DNA of 62,266 bases. Source: Pseudomonadota bacterium (GTDB lineage Bacteria; Desulfobacterota; Desulfobulbia; Desulfobulbales; Desulfocapsaceae). The position numbers and the translations under genes were made by a program. The stretch is from the NCBI GenBank assembly GCA_023412495.1, contig JAEYNP010000134.1:1-62266 (forward strand), written 5' to 3'. Numbering within the stretch: position 1 is the first letter of the stretch; every line of letters begins with the position of its first letter. Under the pieces are notes generated by a model. The model made no database searches, was not told where the DNA came from, and was given only the letters and a program-made list of their open reading frames with translations. Positions 42,531 through 51,730 of this stretch are shown here, piece by piece.

Positions 42531-43378
42531 TGGCATTGTTGGGTGCGCACCAGTCGGTAGCGGGCGGACTGCATCTGGCATTCGAGCGTCTTGCCCGGGT
42601 GGGCGGCGAGGCCCTGCAGCTTTTCACCCGCAATCAACGGCAGTGGCGGCCGTCGGAGTTGCAGGGGGCGGAAATAGACCTTTTCCTGGCCGCGCACGAG
42701 AAGAGCGGCGGCATGCCCGTGGCGAGCCACGCCTCCTATCTCGTCAATCTCGCATCCTTGCAGGAGGAACTGCGGGAGCAATCCATAACCAACCTCATCC
42801 TCGAACTGCAGCGCTGCCGGAAGCTCGGCATACCGTACGTCGTCCTGCATCCCGGGGCCCATGGCGGGGCAGGCATCGAGGCCGGCTTGAACAGAGTTGT
42901 CGCCGCTCTTGACCGGGCGCTTACCGAAAGCGATGCCGGGGTGCAGGTGCTGGTCGAAACTACCTGCGGGCAGGGCACCGGGCTCGGCAGCAGCTTCGAG
43001 GAACTCGCGTACATCCTGGATCATAGCCGCAACAGAGAATTTCTGGGTGTCTGCCTCGACACCTGCCATCTTTTCGCTGCCGGTTACGAACTGAGGACTG
43101 AGGACGGATATCAGGCGACGATCGCAACCCTGGAGCGTACCGTGGGGCTTGCCGCCGTGCGTTTCGTGCATCTCAACGACTCGAAGAAGGGCCTGGGCAG
43201 CTGGGTCGACCGGCACGAGCATATCGGTAAAGGGGAGATTGGCCTTGGCGGTTTTGCCAACTTCCTGAACGACCGCCGTTTTGCAGACATCCCCATGGTC
43301 ATCGAGACCCCGAAGGGCAAGGATTTGTCCGAAGACCGGGAAAACCTGGCAATACTTCGCTCAGTCATTGCCGAGTGA
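42530..43378 (+). CDS. nfo: Endonuclease IV (deoxyribonuclease IV)
   Basis: AP endonuclease of base-excision repair, a trinuclear-zinc TIM barrel. The 282-residue protein has LGAHQSVAGGLHLAFERL at the N-terminus with the first ligand His, LFTRNQRQW, SHASYLVNLAS, LHPGAH, VETTCGQGTGLGSSFEEL, CLDTCHLFAAGY, HLNDSKKGLGSWVDRHEHIGKGEIG. These supply the His, Glu and Asp zinc ligands. Its start overlaps the stop of the M48 gene, so expression is coupled. Confidence 0.96.
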   Translation: MALLGAHQSVAGGLHLAFERLARVGGEALQLFTRNQRQWRPSELQGAEIDLFLAAHEKSGGMPVASHASYLVNLASLQEELREQSITNLILELQRCRKLGIPYVVLHPGAHGGAGIEAGLNRVVAALDRALTESDAGVQVLVETTCGQGTGLGSSFEELAYILDHSRNREFLGVCLDTCHLFAAGYELRTEDGYQATIATLERTVGLAAVRFVHLNDSKKGLGSWVDRHEHIGKGEIGLGGFANFLNDRRFADIPMVIETPKGKDLSEDRENLAILRSVIAE

Positions 43379-43464
43379 TCGGTAATTCTCTGATTCCTCT
43401 TGCCAAATTTCTGCAAATGCGTGAAGAATAGGGAGCAAAGCATCCACAAGCAAAGGTATTTTCC

Positions 43465-45267
43465 ATGAAGTTTCTCGATAGCGAAGCGCTCCTCGACCTG
43501 CTGGTCGCCCGCCGGGCGCTCACCAGCAAGCAGCGCGAGTTCGTCACCCTCGAAAAGGGCAAGCAGCGGCAAAAACTTCTTCGCCAGGCCTCCAAAGAGG
43601 GGACAACGGACAAGGATTATCCGGACATGGTGGAGATTATCACCTCCTTCAACCTCAAACTTGCCGGAGGAGAAGAAGGAGCGCTGGTCGACGAAGAGCT
43701 CATCATGAAGATTGTGGCGAGGGAACACAAGTTGCCCTTTGTCAAACTCGACCCCCTGGAACTGGATATGGAGGTCGCCACCAAAACCATCCCGCGCAAT
43801 TTCGCGATTCGGCATCTGCTCCTGCCCTTCAAGATGGAGAACGGCCTCCTGGCCATGGCATGCTATCATCCCGACTGCCAGGGGGTGCTGGAGGATATCG
43901 AGCAGGCCAACCAGGTCCGGATCAAGCCATATATCGCCACCAAGTCGGATATCAAGCGGATCATCGCAGAATTTTTCGGCTTCCAACGCTCGATCAGCGC
44001 GGCGGAGGACCAGTTTGGCGTCTCGAGCGGGACCGGCGCGGTTGATATCGGCAACCTCGAGCGATATGTGAAGATCTCGTCGTCGAAGGAAATAACTTCC
44101 TCCGATCAGCATATCAAGTCAGCCGTCAACCACATTCTCCACTACGCCCTGGAACAGCGGGCCAGCGACATCCATATCGAGCCGAAACGAAGCGCCTCGG
44201 TGGTCCGCTTCCGGATCGACGGCGTCCTGCACACCATATACAACCTGCCGAAGGCTGTTCACGCCGCCATTGCCGCTCGTATCAAGTTCCTCGCCCGCCT
44301 CGACATCGCCGAAAAGCGGCGGCCCCAGGACGGCCGGATTAAGATCGGCGAAAAGAGCGGCAAGGATGTGGAAATCAGGGTGTCCACCGTGCCGGTGGCC
44401 TTCGGCGAGAAGGTGGTGATGCGGATTCTCGATTCGGCGATGATCTTTCAGAAGATCGACAGCCTTGGGTTCTCCAAGCGCGACTTGGACGTCTACAAAT
44501 CCTTCATCACCTCGCCCCACGGCATAATCCTGGTGACCGGGCCGACCGGCAGCGGCAAGTCGACCACGCTCTACTCGACCCTGAAGGAGATCGCCACTCC
44601 CGAGAAGAACATCGTGACGGTGGAGGACCCGGTGGAAATGGTCCACGAGGAGTTCAACCAGATCTCGGTCCAGCCGCTCATCGACATCACCTTTTCCAAC
44701 ATCCTGCGCAACATCCTGCGCCAGGACCCGGACATCATCATGATAGGCGAGATCCGCGACCAGGAGACCGCGGCACATGCTGTGCAGGCGGCGATGACCG
44801 GCCACCTGGTCTTCTCGACCTTGCACACCAACGATGCCGTCTCTTCGATCACCAGGCTCCGCGACCTCGGCCTGCAGCCTTTCATGATCGCCTCGACTCT
44901 GCTCGGCTGCATGGCCCAGCGGCTGGTCAAGATGATCTGCCCCAACTGCGCCGAGGAGTTCGCCATGAAGGGCGAGGAACTGGCCAAGATGGGCTTCCCC
45001 CTGGCCGAGAGCGGCAACATCACGCTGCGTCGCGGCAAGGGCTGCCGGGAGTGCCGGGGCACAGGTTACAAGGGACGGTGCGGTGTTTTTGAAATATTTC
45101 CGATGTCTTCCCAGCTGAAGAAGATAGCCGCCATGGATTCGCACACCCTCGAGATGCGGCAGGTTGCAATCCGGGAAGGAATGACTACCTTACGCGAGGA
45201 CGCGTGGTCCAAGGTCAGGAGCGGGATAACAACCTACGAGGAAGCGCTTCGGGCAACCTCGGTGTAG
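43465..45267 (+). CDS. GspE/PilB-type secretion ATPase
   Basis: Cytoplasmic hexameric ATPase of type II secretion or type IV pilus assembly, 600 aa. An N-terminal MshEN-like domain (about 25-200) is followed by the NTPase: [46 protein letters not shown], Walker [10 protein letters not shown], the Asp box and Walker [13 protein letters not shown], and the His box [12 protein letters not shown] zinc motif (CPNCAEEF ... [11 protein letters not shown]) lies near the C-terminus as in GspE/PilB. No secretin, pseudopilin or inner-membrane partner is adjacent, so which machine it drives is unknown. Confidence 0.94.
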   Translation: MKFLDSEALLDLLVARRALTSKQREFVTLEKGKQRQKLLRQASKEGTTDKDYPDMVEIITSFNLKLAGGEEGALVDEELIMKIVAREHKLPFVKLDPLELDMEVATKTIPRNFAIRHLLLPFKMENGLLAMACYHPDCQGVLEDIEQANQVRIKPYIATKSDIKRIIAEFFGFQRSISAAEDQFGVSSGTGAVDIGNLERYVKISSSKEITSSDQHIKSAVNHILHYALEQRASDIHIEPKRSASVVRFRIDGVLHTIYNLPKAVHAAIAARIKFLARLDIAEKRRPQDGRIKIGEKSGKDVEIRVSTVPVAFGEKVVMRILDSAMIFQKIDSLGFSKRDLDVYKSFITSPHGIILVTGPTGSGKSTTLYSTLKEIATPEKNIVTVEDPVEMVHEEFNQISVQPLIDITFSNILRNILRQDPDIIMIGEIRDQETAAHAVQAAMTGHLVFSTLHTNDAVSSITRLRDLGLQPFMIASTLLGCMAQRLVKMICPNCAEEFAMKGEELAKMGFPLAESGNITLRRGKGCRECRGTGYKGRCGVFEIFPMSSQLKKIAAMDSHTLEMRQVAIREGMTTLREDAWSKVRSGITTYEEALRATSV

Positions 45268-45301
45268 GGCACGAGTGCGGGAGCAAAGGAAGAACGGGAG
45301 A

Positions 45302-45760
45302 ATGGGCATAAAGATCGTCGCCAAGAACAAAAAGGCGTTCCACGACTACCACATTGATGCCACTTACGAGGCGGGCATGGTGCTGTCCGGGCCGGAGGTC
45401 AAGTCGCTCCGCGCCGGCAAGGTCAACCTGCGGGACGGCTATGTGAAGATCGATTCCCGGGGCGAAGTGATGATGTACAATGTCCATATCTCACTCTATA
45501 CCTTCGCCACCCATAACCCCAACGAGCCGCTCCGGGTCCGCAAGCTCTTGCTCCATCAGCGCGAAATTCGTAAACTTATAGGAAAAATCAAGGAGAAAGG
45601 CCTTGCCCTCATCCCCCTGAAGATTTATTTTAAGGAGAATGGCAAGGCGAAAGTGGAACTTGGCCTCGCCCGCGGCAAGCGCGAATACGATAAGCGGGCC
45701 GCTCTCAAGGAGCAGCAGAGCAACCGCGAGATCCAGCGGGAGATGCGCCAGAACAAATAA
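45302..45760 (+). CDS. smpB: SsrA-binding protein SmpB
   Basis: Small RNA-binding partner of tmRNA in ribosome rescue. The 152-residue protein shows [90 protein letters not shown], and a disordered basic tail. The ATG at 45302 is chosen by homology. The gene for its RNA partner (ssrA) begins 24 bases after the stop, an arrangement that suggests cotranscription. Confidence 0.97.
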   Translation: MGIKIVAKNKKAFHDYHIDATYEAGMVLSGPEVKSLRAGKVNLRDGYVKIDSRGEVMMYNVHISLYTFATHNPNEPLRVRKLLLHQREIRKLIGKIKEKGLALIPLKIYFKENGKAKVELGLARGKREYDKRAALKEQQSNREIQREMRQNK

Positions 45761-45784
45761 CAAAAATTAAAGTCGATTCAAAAA

Positions 45785-46150
45785 GGGGGCGAAACGGATT
45801 CGACGGGGATGTGTAAGCTCACTGTTGCATGCCGAGCTTCTACTGCGCTCGTAAAACCGGTAGAATTAAATATAATCGCAGACGATTATAACTACGCAGT
45901 AGCGGCTTAATCGCCGTCATACTGCCGTCCCACCGGTCTTGGGCCCGTAAGACCGGATCCGGGGCGTCGACTCAACGGGCTGGTCGCCTGAAGGCCGACT
46001 GTCTTTCAGCCGACGAGACTTCACAGCCTAGTTCCGGGAAATCTATGTTCCGACTGAGTTCCCGGCGCGAAACTAAAGCACGGAACTAAGCATGTAGATA
46101 CGGGAGGGGAGCATTTTCGGACGCGGGTTCGACTCCCGCCGCCTCCACCA
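45785..46150 (+). ncRNA. ssrA: tmRNA (ssrA)
   Basis: Ribosome-rescue RNA of about 366 bases. The tRNA-like half pairs 5' GGGGGCG with 3' CGCCTCC, ends in encoded CCA and has a T arm GCGGGTTCGACTCCCGC. The tag reading frame at 45878-45910 encodes ADDYNYAVAA followed by TAA, a close variant of the usual tag ending in AA. Pseudoknot-rich sequence fills the middle. A truncated integrase lies immediately downstream. Confidence 0.97.
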
Positions 46151-46250
46151 ATTTTTTGATATTATTGGATATTTCATAGTATCCAGGCAAGAAAGCCCAT
46201 TTCTATCCATCTTCACTATCCACAAACCGATAGCGAAAGAGGAAAATGAA

Positions 46251-47069
46251 ATGGGCTTTGCTGCTTCTAGTCCCTCCTACCTGTGCCAAACCTCCTTTGG
46301 TTACATCATCCGGATTCGTATCCCCAGAGACATCAAGTCTGTTGTCGGCAAATCGGAGTTCCGGTATTCTCTCCGATCCGGCGCATTGCGTGTCGCCAAG
46401 CATAGGGCAAGGTGTATTGCCTCCTACGTCCATCAGTTGTTCAATCAAATACGAAGCAATATGGCTGAATTCACTCCTGAAAAGATCACGCGGTTGGTCC
46501 AAGGGTACATCCGAGAGACTCTGAATAACGACGAAAAATGCAGGTCCATTTCTGGTCCCACATCGGACGGTACGACAACATTGCCGGGAAAGACCATCCT
46601 TGAGTCATCGGATATGAAGGCAGAGGAGGCACAGTCGATTTTTCATTCTGTGAACCGATGGCTGAGGAACCAGGACCATTCCTTGATGAAGCCGGTCACT
46701 GAGAAACTGATCAGGGCTGAAGGTGCTGACCTAGATCCCGATAACGATTCATATCGGGTGCTTGGCCGGGAACTTCTCAAGGCCTTCCAAGGCATCCTCC
46801 AGGTCAGAATCAAGCGGTCCGTAGGTGACTATTCGGTTCCCAATGAAGAGCTGATCCCGGTCCTGAAGCAGGGCAAACAGGCACAACCGATTCCAGTTCC
46901 AGTGGCAGCACCAGTTGGCCAGCAGGAGACTACGTCATTGCCATTCACCGAACTACAGGAACGGTACATTGCCGAAGTGGATAAAGGCGAGAACTGGACC
47001 GAGAAGACCAAGGCAGAGAACCTGTCGATCTTTGCTCTATTTGTTCGGGCCATGGGAGACATGGAGTGA
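46251..47069 (+). pseudogene. Truncated tyrosine-recombinase integrase (N-terminal part)
   Basis: A 272-residue remnant with features of phage/island integrases: an N-terminal arm-like segment (GFAASSPSYLCQTSFGYIIRIRIPRDIK, DUF6538-like), a long helical linker, and near the end the SAM-like core-binding start (TSLPFTELQERYIAEVDKGENWTEKTKAENLSIFALF). It stops just where the core-binding domain should continue; the catalytic R-H-R-Y domain is missing and the downstream 90 bases do not restore it. It lies 100 bases behind the tmRNA 3' end, a classic attachment site for such integrases, and so marks a former island insertion. Confidence 0.75.
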
Positions 47070-47158
47070 TATTGCCAATATCATTGGTCATAACGTCATC
47101 CTTAAATTCAGCTTTTGTGGAGGAATAGACAATCAAAGGAGTTTCAATCCTTAACGGT

Positions 47159-47515
47159 TTAAAATTCGGTGTACTTCTTGTTACTGCCTTTTGCTTTTTC
47201 CAACGGATACTTCTTCTCGCTTTTCTCGATCTTGCGTAAAAGCGCTTGACCCAGGTCTATATCAAACCTCTGGGAAAACCTCAGTAAGAAGAACAGGATG
47301 TCAGCAAGTTCCTCTTCAATATCAGCCTTCTTTTGGGTATCTCTCAACCGGGATAATGCTTGCTCATCAGATAAAAACCGAAAGTGCTCAAGGAGCTCTG
47401 ACGCTTCTGTGATAACGCCAATCGCAAGATCCTTAGGACCATGAAATTGGTCCCAATCCCTTGCTTCGCAAAAAGATCTGACACGTGACGATAAATCGCT
47501 TAATGAGTCTGACAC
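47159..47515 (-). CDS. MazG-like nucleotide pyrophosphohydrolase
   Basis: All-alpha NTP pyrophosphatase of 118 aa, probably hydrolysing (d)NTPs to monophosphates. The metal-binding EExxE...ExxD layout is visible in VITEASELLEHFRF and ADIEEELADILFFLLRF, characteristic of the MazG/dCTPase-like subgroup that works as a small dimer or tetramer. It heads (by map position) the one-direction run of small genes behind the broken integrase. Confidence 0.88.
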   Translation of the reverse strand: MSDSLSDLSSRVRSFCEARDWDQFHGPKDLAIGVITEASELLEHFRFLSDEQALSRLRDTQKKADIEEELADILFFLLRFSQRFDIDLGQALLRKIEKSEKKYPLEKAKGSNKKYTEF

Positions 47516-47560
47516 AATAGATACTCCTCTGGATCATTCATCGCAGCTCCGATTCCATTT

Positions 47561-47875
47561 TTATTTTCTCGGCGGCAAACCTTGCACCAACGTCAGTGAG
47601 ACCATTGTCGTCCCGGCTCGACGATATTCCGACAGTGCCTGGTAGTCTGGATCCGTAAACCAATCTTTGGCAAGTTGCTCCGATGGGAACTTGAAAATAA
47701 CCATTCTACCCTGCCGAGGAGAATTGCCCTCGAGGTGGATCGGGGAATCGTCATAGGTGACGAACTCTCCCTGGTATTTTTTCAGGAGTGGGAAAAAGCC
47801 TTTTTCGTAAATCCGGTAGGTGGATGCATCGGTAACAACTAGATTCACAACCATATATACGGGGATCTCTGCCAT
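47561..47875 (-). CDS. DUF1330 family protein
   Basis: A 104-residue dimeric alpha-beta barrel-type protein. The family pattern is clear: YMVVNLVVTDASTYRIYEKGFFPLLKKYQGEFVTYDD, EGNSPRQGRMVIFKFPSEQLAKDWFTDPDYQALSEYRRAG. The function of DUF1330 is unknown; related folds bind small aromatic or heme-like ligands. It sits among unrelated small genes and starts 17 bases after the end of the GNAT gene upstream. Confidence 0.88.
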   Translation of the reverse strand: MAEIPVYMVVNLVVTDASTYRIYEKGFFPLLKKYQGEFVTYDDSPIHLEGNSPRQGRMVIFKFPSEQLAKDWFTDPDYQALSEYRRAGTTMVSLTLVQGLPPRK

Positions 47876-47892
47876 TTCTTCTCCTTTTGGAG

Positions 47893-48381
47893 TTACAACT
47901 CCAACTCAAACCGCTGCTCATTGACCCTGCTGCCCCACTGGGTGCCGGCTGCCTGGTGAACGAGTCTAAAGCCAAATTTCTCGTACAGGTGTCTCGCAGC
48001 TTGGAGACCTTCGAAGGTGTCCAGATAAACCCTGCGGTATTGCTTCGTGCGGCAGAAATCTATGGCAGCTGCAAGCAGGGCATTTCCTGCACCGGTGCCG
48101 CGGATGTTGTCAGAAGTGATGAACCAGCGAAGGTGGCCGCCGTCTGTCGCTGCATGGGATCCATCGATGGCGATCGATCCTTCAATTGCCTCATTGGCGA
48201 TCGCCAGCCAGAGGCCGTCCCGTGCCTCGTCGTAATTGGCAAAGAAGTCGGCAAGGCCCCGGGCCACCTTGCTTTCAAAGAAGAAGCCGAATCCTGAATG
48301 GCGATGGTAGTAGGTTCCGTGCAGCTCGATGATCCGGCCGATAGCTCCCGGCAAGTATCCTCTGTAGATGGTGCAGTTCAC
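47893..48381 (-). CDS. GNAT family N-acetyltransferase
   Basis: A 162-residue acetyl-CoA-dependent acyltransferase. The GNAT core spans about residues 45-145, with beta-strand LRWFITSDNIRGTGAGNALLAAAIDFC carrying the R/Q-x-x-G-x-G/A acetyl-CoA loop (RGTGAG), followed by VYLDTFEGLQAARHLYEKFGFRLV, a typical C-terminal GNAT helix and strand. Substrate unknown; the sequence resembles the MarR-linked/small-molecule GNAT group. Confidence 0.88.
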   Translation of the reverse strand: MNCTIYRGYLPGAIGRIIELHGTYYHRHSGFGFFFESKVARGLADFFANYDEARDGLWLAIANEAIEGSIAIDGSHAATDGGHLRWFITSDNIRGTGAGNALLAAAIDFCRTKQYRRVYLDTFEGLQAARHLYEKFGFRLVHQAAGTQWGSRVNEQRFELEL

Positions 48382-48399
48382 ATTACCCTCGCCTGCGAT

Positions 48400-48603
48400 T
48401 TATGGAGCACGCGCTCCGTGCTCGGATCTCCGGCAACTCCATAGTGGAGATGTTTCTTTCTTTACATCGAACAGTTCAATGAAAAGCCGAAGTACTGCCC
48501 TCGGGTGATCCGCCTTTATCGTGACTTTCTGTAGCGGTAGGTGGAGGCAAATATGATCACCCAAGAATTCCGCAAGGGGCTCAATCCTTTTTCCCTCTTT
48601 CAA
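48400..48603 (-). pseudogene. Possible FolB (dihydroneopterin aldolase) C-terminal fragment
   Basis: Open frame of 67 aa (from a TTG that overlaps the end of the NYN gene) whose first half, EPLAEFLGDHICLHLPLQKVTIKADHPRAV in two pieces, follows the pattern of the last third of dihydroneopterin aldolase (ER.AE....L......V.IK...P.AV). No start or N-terminal two thirds are present, so if homologous it is a relic. Confidence 0.35.
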
Positions 48604-49342
48604 GTTCGATCTTTCTGCGCTTATCTCGGACGAAAATCCTCGTTTCCCGCCTTTCCAGCTCGAATAGGCCTATGGCGGTTATCAGTTCGCTCAACTTTGC
48701 GAATCCATAATTCCTCGGGTCGAAATCATTGGCGGTTTTGTTTATGAAGCTTCCGACCGGCCCCAGATGAGCCCATCCAGTCTCATCGGAGCAGGCCTCG
48801 ATAGCTGAACGCAAGAGGTTTACCAGGGCAGTGTTGCCCTTCAGCTCTTTGGAGCTTTGGCGTCCATTGATCGGCGTTTGCGGATCCTCTGTTTTCTTCG
48901 TAAACACCTCAATGTAGATGAACCTGTCGCAGGCAGACACGAACGGTCTGGGGGTTTTCCTTTCTCCAAACCCATACACCCGCCTGCCGGATTCGCGGAT
49001 ACGGGAAGCGAGACGCGTGAAATCGCTATCGCTCGAAACCAGGCAGAATCCGGCGAAGTGACCTGCATAGAGCAGGTCCATGGCGTCGATGATCATCGCG
49101 CTGTCAGTCGCGTTCTTGCCAGTGGTATACCGGAACTGCTGGATGGGCTGGATAGAGTGCTCAAGCAGCACTTGTTTCCACGGCCCAAGGTTTGGAGTGG
49201 TCCAATCTCCATAGATTCGCTTAACGCTCGCCACTCCCAGTTTGGCAACTTCTTCGAGTAATGGCTCTATTACGGATGGATTGGCATTGTCTGCGTCGAT
49301 GAGAACTGCAAGTGAGGAGCTAATATCTTCCGGTGATGCCAT
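48581..49342 (-). CDS. NYN domain nuclease-like protein with LOTUS/OST-HTH domain
   Basis: A 253-residue protein of the LabA-like group. The N-terminal NYN (PIN-like) domain, about residues 10-150, begins AVLIDADNANPSVIEPLLEE and retains acidic residues expected for metal-dependent RNA cleavage (D-A-D, NATDSAMIIDAMDLLY, LVSSDSDFTRLASRIRESG). The C-terminal OST-HTH/LOTUS domain, about 170-245, has LVNLLRSAIEACSDETGWAHLGPVGSFINKTANDFDPRNYGFAKLSELI. NYN-LOTUS pairs are predicted RNA-binding nucleases. It overlaps a small relic frame at its 3' end. Confidence 0.9.
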   Translation of the reverse strand: MASPEDISSSLAVLIDADNANPSVIEPLLEEVAKLGVASVKRIYGDWTTPNLGPWKQVLLEHSIQPIQQFRYTTGKNATDSAMIIDAMDLLYAGHFAGFCLVSSDSDFTRLASRIRESGRRVYGFGERKTPRPFVSACDRFIYIEVFTKKTEDPQTPINGRQSSKELKGNTALVNLLRSAIEACSDETGWAHLGPVGSFINKTANDFDPRNYGFAKLSELITAIGLFELERRETRIFVRDKRRKIELERGKKD

Positions 49343-49369
49343 GTTTATCTCCGATCAATTGACCTGCCC

Positions 49370-49690
49370 TTAAACTCGATCGTCTGTAATAATATCCCCT
49401 ACGGTATTATCGACAACGACCGGGCTCTCAAAGTAGCTTATTGAAGCATCTGCACCGTATTTGCTCCGAATGAACTTTTTCCAGTCGTCAGTGTAGAGTC
49501 GCTCTGCATCCTCTTGGGATTTCCAAAGATATACGCCACCGGCCGTTGTACCGTCTTGCGAGAGAATGTAGTACTTCCGGAGCAAGCCTTGAATCTCCCT
49601 ATATTTCGGAGCGGTAGAGGAGAAGATCTCTCGCGCCTTCTCGCGTGAAAGCGGTTGCGGGAGTTTGAATTGGACAAACGCTGTAATCAT
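49370..49690 (-). CDS. YdhR-like monooxygenase family protein
   Basis: A 106-residue ferredoxin-like dimeric alpha-beta barrel (ABM/YdhR-type). The pattern FVQFKLPQPLSREKAREIFSSTAPKYREIQGLLRKYY, GGVYLWKSQEDAERLYTDDWKKFI and SISYFESPVVVDN matches YdhR/putative monooxygenases. Catalysis is not established for this group. Adjacent small genes are functionally unrelated. Confidence 0.8.
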   Translation of the reverse strand: MITAFVQFKLPQPLSREKAREIFSSTAPKYREIQGLLRKYYILSQDGTTAGGVYLWKSQEDAERLYTDDWKKFIRSKYGADASISYFESPVVVDNTVGDIITDDRV

Positions 49691-49746
49691 AACCTCACCT
49701 CATTTTTGGTGCTTCGGATGCGAACCAGACAGACGAGGGCAGTGCT

Positions 49747-50235
49747 TCATGGATTTACCCTCTTTCCAAGGACCGACAGGCTGAACTCTTTCCCGTCCAT
49801 TTCCGCCACATCCGGAAGTTTTCCCCATTCCTGAAAACCGAACCTTTTGAAAAGCCTCAGGCTCGGTTCGTTGTGAGAGAACACGAAAGCGACTATCGTT
49901 TTAAAATTAAAAGACTTTGACATTTCCAACGCCTCAGTCAGCAAAACTTGCCCGAGTCCCTTGCCTCTACATTCGGGTGAAATATAGATGCTTATTTCGG
50001 CGGTGCGGTCATAGGCCGGCCTGCCGTAGAATCGCTGAAAGCTTACCCAGGCGACAACTTCACCATCCTGTTCATGGACCAGCAGTGGGTGCGATTCGGG
50101 GTTATGCTGCTTGAACCAGTCCATCCTCGATTCGACAGTTATCTCGGTAGTGTCGGCAGTGGATAACCTCGTGGGGACTGTCGAGTTATATATGGAGACG
50201 ATTGTTGAGAGATCGTTTTCCTTGGCAATTCTCAT
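49747..50235 (-). CDS. GNAT family N-acetyltransferase (phosphinothricin acetyltransferase-like)
   Basis: A 162-residue acetyltransferase of the PAT/RimI-like group. It starts MRIAKENDLSTIVSIYNSTVPTRLSTADTTEITVESRMDWF in family style, continues with VAWVSFQRFYGRPAYDRTAEISIYISPECRGKGLGQVLLTEAL (acetyl-CoA loop RGKGLG) and VAFVFSHNEPSLRLFKRFGFQEWGKLPDVAEMDGKEFSL. The PAT-type N-terminus suggests acylation of a small amine such as an amino-acid analogue; the true substrate is unknown. Confidence 0.9.
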   Translation of the reverse strand: MRIAKENDLSTIVSIYNSTVPTRLSTADTTEITVESRMDWFKQHNPESHPLLVHEQDGEVVAWVSFQRFYGRPAYDRTAEISIYISPECRGKGLGQVLLTEALEMSKSFNFKTIVAFVFSHNEPSLRLFKRFGFQEWGKLPDVAEMDGKEFSLSVLGKRVNP

Positions 50236-50368
50236 TGAAGTTACTGACGCTTAGTGCCATATCTCCATTTATTCGACCATAGTCAACGTTACCATGGTCG
50301 TCCCCTGCTCTCCGAAGAAATTATATCTGTCCCCTTTTCACTCTGACTGTACGCATACCGCCTCAAAA

Positions 50369-50785
50369 TTATTGCGGGGCCGAAAATCTCTTATAAATAT
50401 CCGGTCCAACTCTCATTGGCCGTAGAGAACTCAAATCGATCGGACACCACAGGGAACGCGAACGCGCAATCACCTTATTGTCCCGTGATCGAAGAAATTC
50501 TGCGTATCGCTCGAAGAGATTCTTTTGAGCAACCCCCACCCAGGTCTTCCCGATTATCTCATCCCCTAACCGTGCCGAGCTCAAGTAGTCGATTTCATGA
50601 CGAACAACGAACCAGCCGATTGTTTTCTTCTCTTCTTCTGTCGCTCTTGCGTACCAATGTGCTGTCGAGACTTCCTGAATCCAGCGTACGTAAACAACGT
50701 TGTTGACGTGATCAAATACATCAATATCTTCCGGTGCGATTGATATCCTCTGTTCAAAGCGCTCTATTGAAGAATCAATAGACAT
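50369..50785 (-). CDS. 4HBT-type acyl-CoA thioesterase
   Basis: A 138-residue hotdog protein of the YbgC/FadM (4-hydroxybenzoyl-CoA thioesterase) group. The signature DIDVFDHVNNVVYVRWIQEVSTAHW carries the catalytic Asp-x-x-x-H-V-N-N motif, and GWFVVRHEIDYLSSARLGDEIIGKTWV follows. It probably hydrolyses short- or medium-chain acyl-CoAs. It is separated from the GNAT gene by a 130-base gap. Confidence 0.9.
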   Translation of the reverse strand: MSIDSSIERFEQRISIAPEDIDVFDHVNNVVYVRWIQEVSTAHWYARATEEEKKTIGWFVVRHEIDYLSSARLGDEIIGKTWVGVAQKNLFERYAEFLRSRDNKVIARSRSLWCPIDLSSLRPMRVGPDIYKRFSAPQ

Positions 50786-50926
50786 CTACCTTTCCTCCAG
50801 CATGAACATCCTTTTTTCCCTGATCGTACTCCATTTAGCAACTTTCAGAAATTTCCCTCCTTGACTTGAACCCCTCCCCCGCTTTGCTTTGGGTGCCAAC
50901 GAAAGATTTGACCCCACTCCTGCGTC

Positions 50927-51730
50927 TTAGATGCCGAAAATTTGCGGTTCCTTCCGGGCGCTGCAGTTATCTTTCAACCAGTTGGTGATGGTTTTCATCA
51001 TTTCGTCTTCCCATACCCTGGCGCCGGTCGGACAGTTTTTTATACAGGCACAGCATCGGATGCATGCTCCGACTTCGGTTGCCACGCTGGCCTCGATTGA
51101 AATGGCTGCAGTCGGGCAAACAGTGGCACATGTGCCGCAAACCGTGCATGTGTCTTCCCTTGACACCGGAGTGACGGCCATATTTCGCGGCCCGCCTTCG
51201 TAAGGAAATCTGCCGGGTATCATCAGAGCCCTCTGGTCTCCGAATGATTGCAGCGTTGAGATTTTCTCCTTGATCCTGGCCCCGAAATCCATCGCCTTCT
51301 GAACGTCAAGGCTGTCCGGACGCCCATTGGCAATGGGTGCATCCGCTGTCGTGAAAGAGTGCTCGCCGATGAATGCCCCGCCCGCGACCGGAAAAAAGCC
51401 CAAATCAATGGCAAGATCCTTCAGTTCCAACAGAGAATCTTCAAAGTCCCGGTTGCCGTAAACAACAACGACTACTGCCAGAGTGTTGCCGGCCTGTATC
51501 CGTTTAAACCGATTGATCGCTTCGGCCGGCAGACGGCCGCCATAGACAGGAGCCCCTAGAATGACGAGATCGTTAGAATAGGATGGAATGACCTGTTCCA
51601 CATTGTCCGGAAGAGTCATATTTAAATGCTCGACTGAAGCTCCGGCGATGCCCCTGGCTATGCTTTCGAGCACCTTTTTCGTGGTTCCGGTCGGTGAAAA
51701 ATAGATCAGCTTTACCTTGTTAATATCCAT
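50927..51730 (-). CDS. Flavodoxin-ferredoxin fusion (EFR1 family)
   Basis: A 267-residue electron-transfer protein. The N-terminal ~150 residues form a flavodoxin-like domain with the phosphate loop YFSPTGTTKKVLESIARG and VILGAPVYGGRLP. The C-terminus has two 4Fe-4S motifs (CTVCGTCATVCPTAAI and CIRCCACIKNCPTGA), so FMN and two clusters could be carried on one chain. The EFR1 family is typical of anaerobes; its partners are unknown. No signal peptide. Confidence 0.92.
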   Translation of the reverse strand: MDINKVKLIYFSPTGTTKKVLESIARGIAGASVEHLNMTLPDNVEQVIPSYSNDLVILGAPVYGGRLPAEAINRFKRIQAGNTLAVVVVVYGNRDFEDSLLELKDLAIDLGFFPVAGGAFIGEHSFTTADAPIANGRPDSLDVQKAMDFGARIKEKISTLQSFGDQRALMIPGRFPYEGGPRNMAVTPVSREDTCTVCGTCATVCPTAAISIEASVATEVGACIRCCACIKNCPTGARVWEDEMMKTITNWLKDNCSARKEPQIFGI

